Source: an uncultured Rhizobiaceae group bacterium
GTDB lineage: Bacteria; Pseudomonadota; Alphaproteobacteria; Rhizobiales; Rhizobiaceae
DNA length: 64,000 bases
Assembly (NCBI GenBank): GCA_947501445.1
Contig: CANMVS010000001.1
Span: forward strand, 496,001 to 560,000
Reading direction: 5' to 3'
Part shown: piece by piece, positions 55,947 to 64,000 of the stretch
Layout of the letters: the number at the start of each line of letters is the position of its first letter
Numbering within the stretch: position 1 is the first letter of the stretch
The notes under the pieces: generated by a model
Database searches by the model: none
What the model was told of the DNA's origin: nothing
Seen by the model: only the letters and a program-made list of their open reading frames with translations
Made by a program: the position numbers and the translations under genes

Positions 55947-56416
55947 GTCTTGCTGCCCAGTTTCTTTTTAATTTCAATCATCGTCAAAGCGGCCCGGGCG
56001 GCAAATCCACCCTTGTCCTGTTCACCGGCCCCGTCATGCTTTGTTGCACGGGTCCATGCCTGTTCCCGATTTTCAACCGTCAAAATACCATTTCCTATGG
56101 CAAGAGACTCGCTGATGGCCAGCTCCATCAACGCATGACTGGATTCGTTGGCAACAATCTCGAAGTGATAGGTTTCCCCTCGAATGACCGTTCCAAGCGC
56201 AACAAAGCCATCATATTCTGTTTCGCCCTGGTCCGTACCATCCAGTGCCATTGATATGACTGCAGGAACTTCCAAAGCGCCGGGAACTGTAATGATGTCC
56301 CAGGTCGCACCCGCTTCCTTCAGTGCGTTGGTAGCACCAGTGAGCAGTGCATCGGCGAGGTCATTGTAAAAACGCGCTTCCACGATCAACAAATGTGGCG
56401 ACTGACTTGCGCTCAT
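55943..56416 (-). CDS. ribH: 6,7-dimethyl-8-ribityllumazine synthase
   Basis: A 157-aa protein with [45 protein letters not shown] (catalytic His) and [17 protein letters not shown]. It makes the lumazine precursor of riboflavin. It is coupled to nusB by overlap and sits 114 bp after ribE. Confidence 0.94.
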   Translation of the reverse strand: MSASQSPHLLIVEARFYNDLADALLTGATNALKEAGATWDIITVPGALEVPAVISMALDGTDQGETEYDGFVALGTVIRGETYHFEIVANESSHALMELAISESLAIGNGILTVENREQAWTRATKHDGAGEQDKGGFAARAALTMIEIKKKLGSKT

Positions 56417-56530
56417 GACATATTTCCTTCCGGGAAAATAAGATAGGCCGGGGTAAAAACACGCCAGTCACATCTTGGCAAGTGTTTTCTTGGGTCGCGT
56501 CATTTTGCCTTCATCACAGGTGCACCGGAA

Positions 56531-57157
56531 CTATTTGTATTCACGCGCATCCGTTGTGAAACCAATCAGTCGCTTGGCATAACGGGCCATCTGGTCGATT
56601 TCCAGATTGAGGTTGTCACCAACCCCGCGCTCGTTCCAGGTGGTGACATCCAATGAATGCCGGATCAACAGAACATCAAATGTGCAATCATCAACCTGGT
56701 TGACTGTCAATGATGTGCCATCCAGAGCCACTGACCCCTTTGGAGCAATGAACTGCGCAAGGTCCTGCGGTGCAACAAGTCTGAAACGCCGCGCGTCACC
56801 TTCATCAATAACATGTGTGATCTGTGCCAGACCATCCACGTGGCCGGAAACCAGATGTCCACCAAGCTCATCACCTATTTTGAGGGAACGCTCCAGATTG
56901 AGGCGTGTGCCCTCGCCCCAGTGAACAATGGTTGTAAGGCGCAAAGCCTCTTCCCAGGCTTCCACCTCAAACCATCGATCAGAAGAACCATGCGGCGGCA
57001 GGCCTGTTACGGTCAGGCAGGTACCGGAGCAACTGATGGAGGCACCAATATCGATACTCTGGGGATCATAGCTGGTTCCAATTCGAAATCGCATGCCTGA
57101 ATTCAGCTGCGTGATCGACAAAACCCTGCCTATATCTGTTACTATTCCGGTAAACAT
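56531..57157 (-). CDS. ribE: Riboflavin synthase alpha subunit
   Basis: A 208-aa protein with two lumazine-binding repeats: MFTGIVTDIGRVLSI at the start with SISCSGTCLTVTGL, and LGGHLVSGHVDGLAQI with KGSVALDGTSLTVNQVDD. ATG 57157 is the family start; the longer frame to 57274 is not. It converts two dimethyl-ribityllumazine to riboflavin. Also called ribC in some species. Confidence 0.94.
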   Translation of the reverse strand: MFTGIVTDIGRVLSITQLNSGMRFRIGTSYDPQSIDIGASISCSGTCLTVTGLPPHGSSDRWFEVEAWEEALRLTTIVHWGEGTRLNLERSLKIGDELGGHLVSGHVDGLAQITHVIDEGDARRFRLVAPQDLAQFIAPKGSVALDGTSLTVNQVDDCTFDVLLIRHSLDVTTWNERGVGDNLNLEIDQMARYAKRLIGFTTDAREYK

Positions 57158-57432
57158 CAGCGAGCGCCTGTCCTGTTTAATTGGAAACAATTGACCGAGG
57201 TGATTTTGGCGGTTGACAAGGCGGTTGCGCGCGAAGGTGCTAATGCGCTCATGGGGCAGGATCGCCCGGCCCATTCGTCTGAGATTTCCAACAACTTCTT
57301 CCTTTCAGGGATGGCAGGAACCCGGCTCATTGGTATCATTGCTTCTCTTGCCCGATGCACCCTATCGCGCAGTGTGACACACCTGGCCGCATACATCTGT
57401 TTACCGCCATCAAATAGTGCCACACAAACAAA
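57158..57432. other. 275-bp gap inside the riboflavin operon
   Basis: No recognised gene is seen. A minus-strand GTG frame (57157-57423, 88 aa) and a plus-strand frame (57191-57463, 90 aa) are both open but neither matches a family I know. No FMN-riboswitch signature is apparent. In related genomes ribE follows ribD more closely; this may be a remnant or an insertion. Confidence 0.3.
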
Positions 57433-58542
57433 TCAGGCTCCAAACCTTTGGTATTCCCTATAGGTATCGTCGCCGAAGACCCGTGTAGACATCAATTTGA
57501 ACCCCTTCGGCATATTGTGCGGGTTCAATGGTGCGTCAAGCCCCTGTGGCCCAATTTCGGCTTGTCCTTCAAAGAGCCCAATCCTGTCGACCAGGCCAGC
57601 CTTCAGGAAACTGCTCGCCGTGCGCGCGCCACCTTCGACCACAACCGTGCTGATACCGCGTCCGGCCAGATCATCCAGCAATTCGGGCAATGCAATGCCT
57701 TGCGCATCTTCTTCACAGGCCATCATCACGCAGCCTGCAAGAGAAAGGCGCTTATAGGTGTCACTGTCAGGCAATTGTGTTGTTGCGATGATCAGCGGAA
57801 TTTCATGGGCCGATCGAACCAGTGCGCTATCCAGCGGCAACCGCAAATGCGAATCGAGCACGATGCGCGTTGGCGACCGGGCGGCCATGCCGGGCAAGCG
57901 GCAATTCAGTGACGGATTATCTTCCAGCGCTGTACCGACACCAATCAGTATGGCATCGCTCGTTGCTCTTTGCGTGTGGGCAATGGCGCTGCTGCCCGGG
58001 CCGGTAATGAAAACCTGACCAGACCCGGCGCGGCCAATCTTATTGTCGCTTGAAAGCGCCATTTTCAATGTTACATGTGGTCTGCCCGCAGCGCGCTGCA
58101 TGAGATAGCCTGCCATGGCATATTGTGCCGGACCGGCCAATAAATCCGTTTCCACCGCGATGCCCGCATCGCGAAGAATTTGATAACCGCGACCGGACAC
58201 CCGGGCATCCGGATCTGTCGTTGCGGATACAACACGTGTTACGCCCGCCGCAACAAGGGCCTCGGCACAGGGCGGTGTGCTGCCATGATGGGCACAGGGC
58301 TCAAGCGTCACATAGGCTGTTGAGCCAACCGCCAGTTTCCCGGCCTCAGCAATGGCCTGCGTTTCCGCATGGGGTCTGCCGCCAATTGCGGTAATTCCCC
58401 TGCCAACGATCACAGGCACATCGCCGTCATTGCGAACCAATAGCGTTGTAACTGACGGGTTTGTTCCGGTTTGCCCCAGATTTCGATAGGAATAGCGAAT
58501 GGCAGCAGCCATCATCCGATTGTCGAATTCAGTTGCAACCAA
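57433..58542 (-). CDS. ribD: Bifunctional diaminohydroxyphosphoribosylaminopyrimidine deaminase/reductase
   Basis: A 369-aa protein. The deaminase half has HAETQAIAEAG near residue 57 and TLEPCAHHGSTPPCAEAL near 78 (zinc ligands). The reductase half starts VTLKMALSSDNKIG and includes VVEGGARTASSFL. It does the second and third steps of riboflavin synthesis. It is two bases downstream of nrdR. Confidence 0.94.
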   Translation of the reverse strand: MVATEFDNRMMAAAIRYSYRNLGQTGTNPSVTTLLVRNDGDVPVIVGRGITAIGGRPHAETQAIAEAGKLAVGSTAYVTLEPCAHHGSTPPCAEALVAAGVTRVVSATTDPDARVSGRGYQILRDAGIAVETDLLAGPAQYAMAGYLMQRAAGRPHVTLKMALSSDNKIGRAGSGQVFITGPGSSAIAHTQRATSDAILIGVGTALEDNPSLNCRLPGMAARSPTRIVLDSHLRLPLDSALVRSAHEIPLIIATTQLPDSDTYKRLSLAGCVMMACEEDAQGIALPELLDDLAGRGISTVVVEGGARTASSFLKAGLVDRIGLFEGQAEIGPQGLDAPLNPHNMPKGFKLMSTRVFGDDTYREYQRFGA

Positions 58543-58544
58543 AA

Positions 58545-59021
58545 TCAGTCCTCCTGGCTGCTGCCATTAATTTTGGCACTCAACTCATTGATAATATTTT
58601 CAAAGTCCTGCGGATTATTGAAATCACGATAAACAGAGGCGTAGCGAACGAAGGCAACGTCATCGATGGCCTTGAGCGCCTCAATAACCATCAGACCAAT
58701 TTTGTCAGAGTGAACATCCGTTTCACCTGAGCTTTCAAGCCGTCTTACAATACCCGAAACAGCCCGTTCCACCCGGTCACGTTCCACCGGCCGTTTTCGC
58801 AGTGCAATTTCAAACGAGCGCATCAGCTTGTCGCGATCAAAGGGAACTTTTCGACCGGTCTTCTTTATTACCTGCAGGTCACGCAACTGGACACGTTCAA
58901 AGGTGGTAAAACGTCCGCCGCAGTCCGGGCAGACCCGGCGCCTGCGAATGGTGTTGCCATCTTCAGCCGGACGGGAGTCCTTGACCTGACTGTCTTCAGA
59001 ATTGCAATAGGGACAGCGCAT
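58545..59021 (-). CDS. nrdR: Transcriptional regulator NrdR
   Basis: A 158-aa protein with the zinc ribbon [17 protein letters not shown]...[12 protein letters not shown] in residues 1-45 and an ATP-cone domain ([19 protein letters not shown] onward). It represses ribonucleotide reductase genes in response to adenine nucleotides. It starts the rib block. Confidence 0.95.
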   Translation of the reverse strand: MRCPYCNSEDSQVKDSRPAEDGNTIRRRRVCPDCGGRFTTFERVQLRDLQVIKKTGRKVPFDRDKLMRSFEIALRKRPVERDRVERAVSGIVRRLESSGETDVHSDKIGLMVIEALKAIDDVAFVRYASVYRDFNNPQDFENIINELSAKINGSSQED

Positions 59022-59410
59022 CGTTTCTCCGCAATCTTCTGCTTGGTTCCAGTGTTATGGACGCGGGTTCCGAACCGCCATTCCTGCCAGCGAATCCCAC
59101 ATCATGCAGCCCGTTTCATAGCAGAACCGCAATCGGCTTGGAAAGCGGGTCAAAAGCACTCTATGCAATGGAGCCCCATTGAACGAAATGAACGACTTGC
59201 GATTGTTGCAACTGCCGCAGGCGATCTGATTTGGGTTCTGGTCATTGATATGTGTGTTGCCGGCTGATTTCATGCAACTCTTCAAGGTTTCAGGTGTCTG
59301 CGATTGCAAACTCCGGCAGATGGCATGACATACTTTCTGAGAATACGTTACTCAGCCTGTGGATTTTGCCAATCCATACCAGGGATCACCTCAAGAGGAA
59401 CTCAACCTCA

Positions 59411-60225
59411 ATGCAAGTGGATAATACAGAACGCCTCATGACATGGACGCTTGATCGTCCCGAGCAATCAAATGGAATTGACGACCCTACAATGGCCGAT
59501 ATGGATTCGGCACTCAGCACGCTGGAAGATAACGGCAAAGACATCAGCTGCCTGCTGATCAGGGGAGACGAGGCGGTTTTTTCAACCGGTATTGACGCGG
59601 AGATATTGAAAGACTGTTTTGAAGATCGTACCAAGTTCACAGACATCATCCAGAAAATTGCAATATTGCTGGACAAAATTGCAGCACTTCCACAGATAAC
59701 AATTGCCTGCGTGGATGGTGATTGCCGCCTTGGCGGGCTGGAACCAGGCCGTTTCACGTTTTGTCAGAAACGGAGCAACGGTGTCGGCCTTTAATTTTGT
59801 TCATGCATTCAGGTTTTGCCGGTTCCGTCAAAACCTGAATTGCTCTGGCGCTCGCCTGCGACCTGATTGTTGCGGGATCTTCTGCAAAAATCACCGATGG
59901 TCATCTGGAATATGATGCCATGCCGGGTGGTGGCGCGACCAAACGGCTGCCTGCAAGGCTTGGATACAGTGGTGCCCTGCGCTTTCTTCTCGAGTCACCG
60001 GTGCTTGATGCGCAGGAGGCGCTGGATATGGGACTTGTTGATAAAGTCGCAACCGGCATCTCTCATGAACTTGGTTCCCGGATTGCCGGTATTGTGACAG
60101 AACGGGACCCGGCGCTTATGCGCAGCATCAAAGCCAGCCTCAGGGCCACCTGCCCCGCGCCGACAGACCAGTCATTTCTTCAGGCGCTCCACCATAGTGT
60201 GATCAATCGACTGATCCCTGAATAG
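59411..60225 (+). pseudogene. Enoyl-CoA hydratase/isomerase (crotonase) gene interrupted by a repeat
   Basis: Two parts of one crotonase. The left part (59411-59743, ATG with GAGGAA upstream) has TWTLDRPEQSNGIDDPTM and LIRGDEAVFSTGIDAEIL, and ends at DGDCRLGGLE. The right part resumes at 59845 as LALACDLIVAGSSAKITDG and continues through RLGYSGALRFLLESPVLDAQEALDMGLVDKV to 60225. Together they give the crotonase motif GGLELALACD with nothing missing. The 101 bp between them are repeat copy C, which shifts the frame and brings a stop at 59792-59794. It lies on the opposite strand between nrdR and glyA. Confidence 0.88.
59744..59844 (+). repeat. Dispersed ~100-bp repeat, copy C, inside the crotonase gene
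   Basis: It runs from CCAGGCCGTTTCACG to CTGAATTGCT, like copies A, B and D. Hairpin 1 is CCGTTTC / GAAACGG (perfect, 11-nt loop); hairpin 2 is ATTCAGGTTTTG / CAAAACCTGAAT (perfect 12 bp, 10-nt loop). The interruption of 101 bp defines its ends better than any other copy. No clear target duplication is seen. Confidence 0.92.
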
Positions 60226-60283
60226 AATATTGTGCATCGGGGCATGCACATCCATTGTGCGACCAATCAGTTCGAAGAAAATT

Positions 60284-60312
60284 CCGCCGGTCTGATCGAA
60301 CAGATCCGGCGG
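60284..60312 (-). terminator. Probable terminator of glyA
   Basis: CCGCCGG-TCTG and CAGAT-CCGGCGG form a stem with one bulged base. On the minus strand it is followed by AATTTTCTT. It lies 33 bp after the glyA stop, between convergent glyA and the crotonase pseudogene. Confidence 0.6.
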
Positions 60313-60344
60313 GTCAGAAACGTTCAGCGTTATCCTGCCGTCTC

Positions 60345-61658
60345 TTACAGAGTTGAATAAATCGGGAACCGGTCTGTCAGGGCAATCACTTTGGCTTTGA
60401 CAGCCTGTTCAACCTGCGCATTGCCATCTTCTGAATTGGCCGCCCGCAAACCATCAAGCACTTCAATAATCAGATTGCCGATTTCGCGAAACTCAGCCGG
60501 TCCAAACCCACGTGTTGTGCCTGCCGGTGTGCCAAGCCGAATACCCGATGTTATCATCGGTTTTTCAGGGTCATTGGGAACACCGTTCTTGTTACAGGTT
60601 ATGAATGCGCGACCCAGCGAGGCTTCCGATAGCTTGCCTGTCAGGTTTTTGGGGCGCAAATCCACCAGCATCAAATGCGTATCGGTTCCACCGGAAACAA
60701 TTTCCAATCCACCTTCTACCAGCGTTGCAGCCAGCACGCTGGCATTTTCAGCAACCCGATTAACATAGGTTTTGAATTCCGGCTGCAGCGCCTCACCAAA
60801 GGCAACGGCCTTGCCGGCGATGACATGCATCAATGGTCCACCCTGCAACCCCGGAAACACCGCAGAGTTTATTTTCTTGGCTATATCAGCATCGTTGGTC
60901 AGCACCAGCCCGCCGCGCGGTCCGCGCAGGGTCTTATGGGTTGTCGATGTCGCGACATGGGCATGCGGGAACGGACTGGGGTGAACACCACCTGCCACAA
61001 GACCGGCAATATGCGCCATATCGACCCAGAACCATGCGCCAACTTCATCTGCAATGGCGCGGAAGCGGGCAAAATCAATGGTCCGTGAATAGGCCGACCC
61101 GCCAGCAACAATAATTTCCGGCTTATGTTCGCGTGCCAGTGCGGCAACCTGATCGTAATCAATCAGTCCGGTTTCAATATCAACACCATATTGAACGGCA
61201 TTGAACCATTTGCCTGACATATTGGGACGTGCGCCATGCGTGAGGTGACCACCGGCATCAAGGCTCATGCCAAGCAGCGTTGCACCAGGCTTCGACAATG
61301 CCATCATGACAGCCTGATTTGCCTGACTACCCGAGTTGGGCTGCACATTGGCAAATTCACAGCCGAACAACTGTGTTACCCGCTCGATTGCCAGTTCTTC
61401 AGCAATATCCACATATTGACAACCGCCATAGTAGCGGCGCCCGGGATAGCCTTCAGCATATTTGTTGGTCATGATTGACCCCTGCGCTTCAAGCACCGCG
61501 CGCGAGACAATATTCTCGGAAGCAATCAACTCAATTTCCTGACGCTGCCTGCCCAGTTCGCTTTGGATAGCACCAAAAAGCGTGGCATCGGCATCGCTGA
61601 GGGAGCGGTTGAAAAATGCGTCCACAGGACGGTCCATATTCACGATTGGATCAGACAT
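60345..61658 (-). CDS. glyA: Serine hydroxymethyltransferase
   Basis: A 437-aa PLP enzyme of normal length. [33 protein letters not shown] and [14 protein letters not shown] are present, and the PLP lysine is in [13 protein letters not shown] near residue 247. It interconverts serine and glycine with tetrahydrofolate. It lies upstream of nrdR in the conserved order, with the crotonase pseudogene in between. Confidence 0.96.
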   Translation of the reverse strand: MSDPIVNMDRPVDAFFNRSLSDADATLFGAIQSELGRQRQEIELIASENIVSRAVLEAQGSIMTNKYAEGYPGRRYYGGCQYVDIAEELAIERVTQLFGCEFANVQPNSGSQANQAVMMALSKPGATLLGMSLDAGGHLTHGARPNMSGKWFNAVQYGVDIETGLIDYDQVAALAREHKPEIIVAGGSAYSRTIDFARFRAIADEVGAWFWVDMAHIAGLVAGGVHPSPFPHAHVATSTTHKTLRGPRGGLVLTNDADIAKKINSAVFPGLQGGPLMHVIAGKAVAFGEALQPEFKTYVNRVAENASVLAATLVEGGLEIVSGGTDTHLMLVDLRPKNLTGKLSEASLGRAFITCNKNGVPNDPEKPMITSGIRLGTPAGTTRGFGPAEFREIGNLIIEVLDGLRAANSEDGNAQVEQAVKAKVIALTDRFPIYSTL

Positions 61659-62056
61659 TTGTCGTCATTCCTGAATTGAGATCAGCACTTGAGGGCTGAG
61701 GTTGTTCCGGGCGTTGTTGAAAAGACATGGGCGCTTGCACATGGTCTCGTGGGTCTCATACTGCTGTAAGGGCAATTAAACAAGGTTTTGCCCGCCGGTA
61801 TCCTCACCTGCGAAGTTCAATCACACTGTTTGCGGCAAAACGTTGGGGAGGCAGCATTAATGTGGAAAGTGCCTGTGAATTCGACCAGTGCAACCGCTGC
61901 GCCGGGTGTCACAGGCCCCCGGACCGTTTCACGTTTTGTCAGAAACCGGACAACAGTGTCGGCCTTTGATTTTGTCGATGCATTCAGGCGGTTCGCAACG
62001 AAGTCCAGCAACAAAACAGGCGGCACCACCAAAGCACTGCTGTTTCTCACCAGATC
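61659..62056. other. 398-bp intergenic region with repeat copy D
   Basis: No coding frame is convincing. The stretch carries the truncated repeat at 61919-61988 and the glyA leader (61659-61750), where its promoter is expected. Several short open frames here are made by the repeat itself. Confidence 0.6.
61919..61988 (+). repeat. Dispersed repeat, copy D, 3'-truncated
   Basis: It matches the other copies from CCGGACCGTTTCACG to GATGCATTCAGG, then the match stops, so hairpin 2 is missing. CCGTTTC / GAAACCGG is imperfect. It lies between glyA and the gene at 62057. Confidence 0.82.
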
Positions 62057-62773
62057 CTACTCCTCAAATGAAACAAATCCGATATGGCCAATTTTATGGT
62101 CGCTGCCATGTTTGATCAGTTGCACGTCTTCAACGAAAGTCCGCAATATGCTTTGAAAAATGAGTTCGCAGATCTCATCCAGATGTTCCCTATAGGCAAC
62201 GGGAACTGTGACACTGCCCTTTTCAAGAACCGATACGATAACTTCGTCACCGACTTTTTCCATCTCCAGAATAATCCGCAGCCATCCGGAATTTCCATGG
62301 AGAAAATCTCCGACATCAACCACCAGCCCCATATGCAGGGGTTCCAGTGACCGATAACCACGCACATGGGTACTGAATGCGGCATCTCCGTAGTCCTTGC
62401 CACCCTCCCACTCCCCTTCCGGTGGCACGCAGAAGACAAGTTTCTTGTTCTTGTGCAAATAGATATTGAGGGCCGTGGCAATATCATTACCCAGGGCATG
62501 CATGATGTCCGTGGCCTCATGGGAGACACGGCTATAGTCGGCAATGGCCTGCTTTATCTGGTCAATGCGGTGCTGCTCTGCCTGCAGCTTAAGAAAGGAG
62601 GAAAGCATGGTTTTTACACCGTTACCAAATTTGGCTTCAACGTTCCAGGTGATCCTGGCCGGGTTTTCGGCTTCATTGCAGGACCTGATATTCGTCACTG
62701 TTCCAAGCCCAAAGGAATCATGTATGACCGTGTCACCTGGCTGGAAGGGTGGTTGGTCAGTCTGCGACGTCAT
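62057..62773 (-). CDS. Conserved hypothetical protein with CarD/UvrD-C-like N-terminal motif
   Basis: A 238-aa soluble protein. Residues 11-32 carry PGDTVIHDSFGLGTVTNI, the small beta-barrel motif seen in CarD and in UvrD/PcrA C-termini. A helical stretch (about 60-105, with HRIDQIKQAIADYSR) and a mixed C-terminal domain follow (for example GDFLHGNSGWLRIILEME). Function unknown; nucleic-acid or polymerase contact is possible. Confidence 0.5.
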   Translation of the reverse strand: MTSQTDQPPFQPGDTVIHDSFGLGTVTNIRSCNEAENPARITWNVEAKFGNGVKTMLSSFLKLQAEQHRIDQIKQAIADYSRVSHEATDIMHALGNDIATALNIYLHKNKKLVFCVPPEGEWEGGKDYGDAAFSTHVRGYRSLEPLHMGLVVDVGDFLHGNSGWLRIILEMEKVGDEVIVSVLEKGSVTVPVAYREHLDEICELIFQSILRTFVEDVQLIKHGSDHKIGHIGFVSFEE

Positions 62774-63079
62774 AAATACCTCAAATATACTATTCGCAAC
62801 TTAAATATATTCATGAATTTAAACAAAACAATAAATACAAAAACACATTTCCACAAGCCCTTCTACGTAGAGGCGGCGTTATATCCGCCAAGCCTACGCC
62901 GGATCGGGTTGTTTCCAAACGGATATATCCGGACGTGGTGATGACCGGGGCCACACAGCCATATTCACAGCGGGGAAACAGGCGAAAGTGCCGTCAGCCC
63001 GTTGCCACCAACAATTGGATCGAAACAACGCGCACGAATCTTGGATCGCGCAGATGAAAAACCTTCAGCGATGGCTGAT
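62774..63079. other. 306-bp intergenic region, no gene seen
   Basis: The left third is AT-rich (62774-62860), fitting a promoter for the minus-strand gene at 62057. A GGCGG...CCGCC pair lies near 62871-62889. Nothing further was recognised. Confidence 0.45.
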
Positions 63080-64000
63080 CTACTGGAGTGCCAGTTCTTC
63101 AACACCGTCCCGGCGATAGATATCATCGCGGAACTGCACGACACCATCTGATGTCGACCAGGCAGAGATATAGGTAAAATAGACCGGCACCGGCTCCGCC
63201 AATAGCACCGGTGTACTTTCACCGCTGGCAATGACCTGTTCCATTGTCTGTCTGTCCCAACCGGTCGTATCACGCAACAGCCAGGTCGACAGGTCACGGA
63301 CATTTTGAACCCGGACACAGCCGGAACTTTCAAATCGCAGCAATTTACCAAAAAGGCTCTGCTGGGGTGTGTCGTGCATGTAAACGGCGTGCGGGTTGTG
63401 AAAGTTGATTTTGGTCGAGGACATGGCGTTAATCTTGCCGGGATCCTGACGGAACATCAGTTTTGGTGCCTCAGCCGCATTCCAGTCAATTGTTTCGGGC
63501 GCAACTTCGTTGCCACGACCGTCGAACAGGCGAATTGAATTGCGCGAAAGATAGGTTGGGTCCTTGCGCATCAGCGGCATGATATCTTTTTCGATTATGG
63601 AGCGTGGCGCAGTCCAATAGGGATTGAGGATAACCTCATGAATTTTTGAATTCAAAATGGGTGTCTGCCGGCTGATTTTTCCGACAATCGCCGTGTGACG
63701 CAATACGACACGGTCGCCCTCAACCGCCTCAATGGAGGCCGCAGGGATATTGACCATCACATAACGATCACCCAAAAATCCGGACATCGACCGCAAACGG
63801 ATAAGATTTGTTTCCAATTGTCCCAGCCGGACCGAAGCTGAAACATTCAATGCGGCATAGCTGTAGCGGCCCAGGACACCATCGGCGGGCAGTCCATGGC
63901 GTGCCTGAAAACGTTTCACGGCACCATCAACGTAACTGTCAAAGGCCTGAGATGTGCCTGCTGAGCGTGCCAGGTCCCCGGAGATGATCAACCGTTTGCG
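63080..64000 (-). CDS. L,D-transpeptidase (YkuD/YcbB-like), 5' truncated by window
   Basis: At least 306 aa; the start lies beyond 64000. A peptidoglycan-binding domain (VDGAVKRFQARHGLPADGVLG) precedes the YkuD catalytic domain, with the active site HDTPQQSLFGKLLRFESSGCVRVQN split over residues about 210-235 (His and Cys). YcbB-like features include the large size and VILNPYWTAPRSIIEKDI. It makes 3-3 crosslinks in the wall. Only the 3' part is visible, so any signal peptide is not. Confidence 0.85.
   Translation of the reverse strand, partial: RKRLIISGDLARSAGTSQAFDSYVDGAVKRFQARHGLPADGVLGRYSYAALNVSASVRLGQLETNLIRLRSMSGFLGDRYVMVNIPAASIEAVEGDRVVLRHTAIVGKISRQTPILNSKIHEVILNPYWTAPRSIIEKDIMPLMRKDPTYLSRNSIRLFDGRGNEVAPETIDWNAAEAPKLMFRQDPGKINAMSSTKINFHNPHAVYMHDTPQQSLFGKLLRFESSGCVRVQNVRDLSTWLLRDTTGWDRQTMEQVIASGESTPVLLAEPVPVYFTYISAWSTSDGVVQFRDDIYRRDGVEELALQ

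Noticed and set aside
57191-57463. Plus-strand 90-aa ORF inside the riboflavin operon
   Set aside because: It overlaps the ribD 3' end antisense, lacks a good ribosome site and matches no family known to me.
59022-59410. Gene in the gap between nrdR and the crotonase
   Set aside because: Short open frames (for example 59043-59267) have no ribosome binding site and no recognisable protein features.
59744-59848. Target-site duplication flanking repeat copy C
   Set aside because: CTGG occurs on both sides, but CCAG also begins the insert, and no duplication of fixed length fits the other copies.

Overview
The window reads as chromosomal DNA of a heterotrophic alphaproteobacterium, most likely marine or saprophytic Hyphomicrobiales (Rhizobiales) or a close relative. 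Two conserved blocks support this: bamE / CBP3-like chaperone / DUF177 / plsX / fabH / ihfA / merR at 41-46 kb, and glyA / nrdR / ribD / ribE / ribH / nusB at 55-62 kb. Base composition is moderate (by eye a little over 50% GC), genes are dense, and many are transporters for small organic acids. Species cannot be named from the sequence alone.

Region by region. 1-0.5 kb: the end of a tandem winged-helix HxlR-like regulator cut by the window edge. 0.7-6.1 kb: a complete beta-hydroxyaspartate cycle cluster, bhcABCD on the minus strand with the divergent IclR-type regulator bhcR. It converts two glyoxylate to oxaloacetate and so allows growth on glycolate. 6.2-6.9 kb: deoD. 7.1-12.3 kb: a sulfatase, a MarR regulator and a TctCBA tricarboxylate-type importer. 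12.5-15.4 kb: an AlkC-like DNA glycosylase, and a membrane LytTR regulator divergent from a secreted protein. 15.4-22.3 kb: a TRAP transporter whose genes are split around an opine-dehydrogenase-like enzyme and an amidohydrolase, then an SMP-30-like protein.

22.9-27.6 kb is accessory DNA beside tRNA-Pro(GGG): three small minus-strand ORFs, a stand-alone TIR protein with a DUF3298 (RsiV-like) C-terminus, a decaying phage lysis cassette (holin, nested spanins, broken amidase) and a lysozyme-fold lipoprotein. 28.3-31.5 kb holds a second TRAP system (dctPQM). 31.7-34.5 kb holds an overlapping pair of genes I do not recognise, followed by a DUF218 protein. 35-38 kb holds dctBD; this DctD lacks the GAFTGA loop needed to contact sigma-54. 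38.3-41 kb holds a PadR/GyrI-like pair with a perfect 20-bp palindrome at its start codon, and a YeeE/YedE-type membrane gene set. After the plsX-fabH block come an autotransporter, a H+-pyrophosphatase, an MFS carrier, a dimethylglycine/sarcosine-dehydrogenase-like enzyme and the riboflavin block. An L,D-transpeptidase runs off the right edge.

The most unusual signal is a roughly 100-bp repeat present four times (7.0, 28.2, 59.7 and 61.9 kb, both orientations). It contains two potential hairpins. One copy interrupts a crotonase gene exactly inside its conserved GGLELALACD motif; removing 101 bp restores the frame. The second signal worth pursuing is the TIR-DUF3298 fusion in the phage-scarred island, a plausible single-gene defence effector. 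The bhc cluster is a known system, although often overlooked in annotation.
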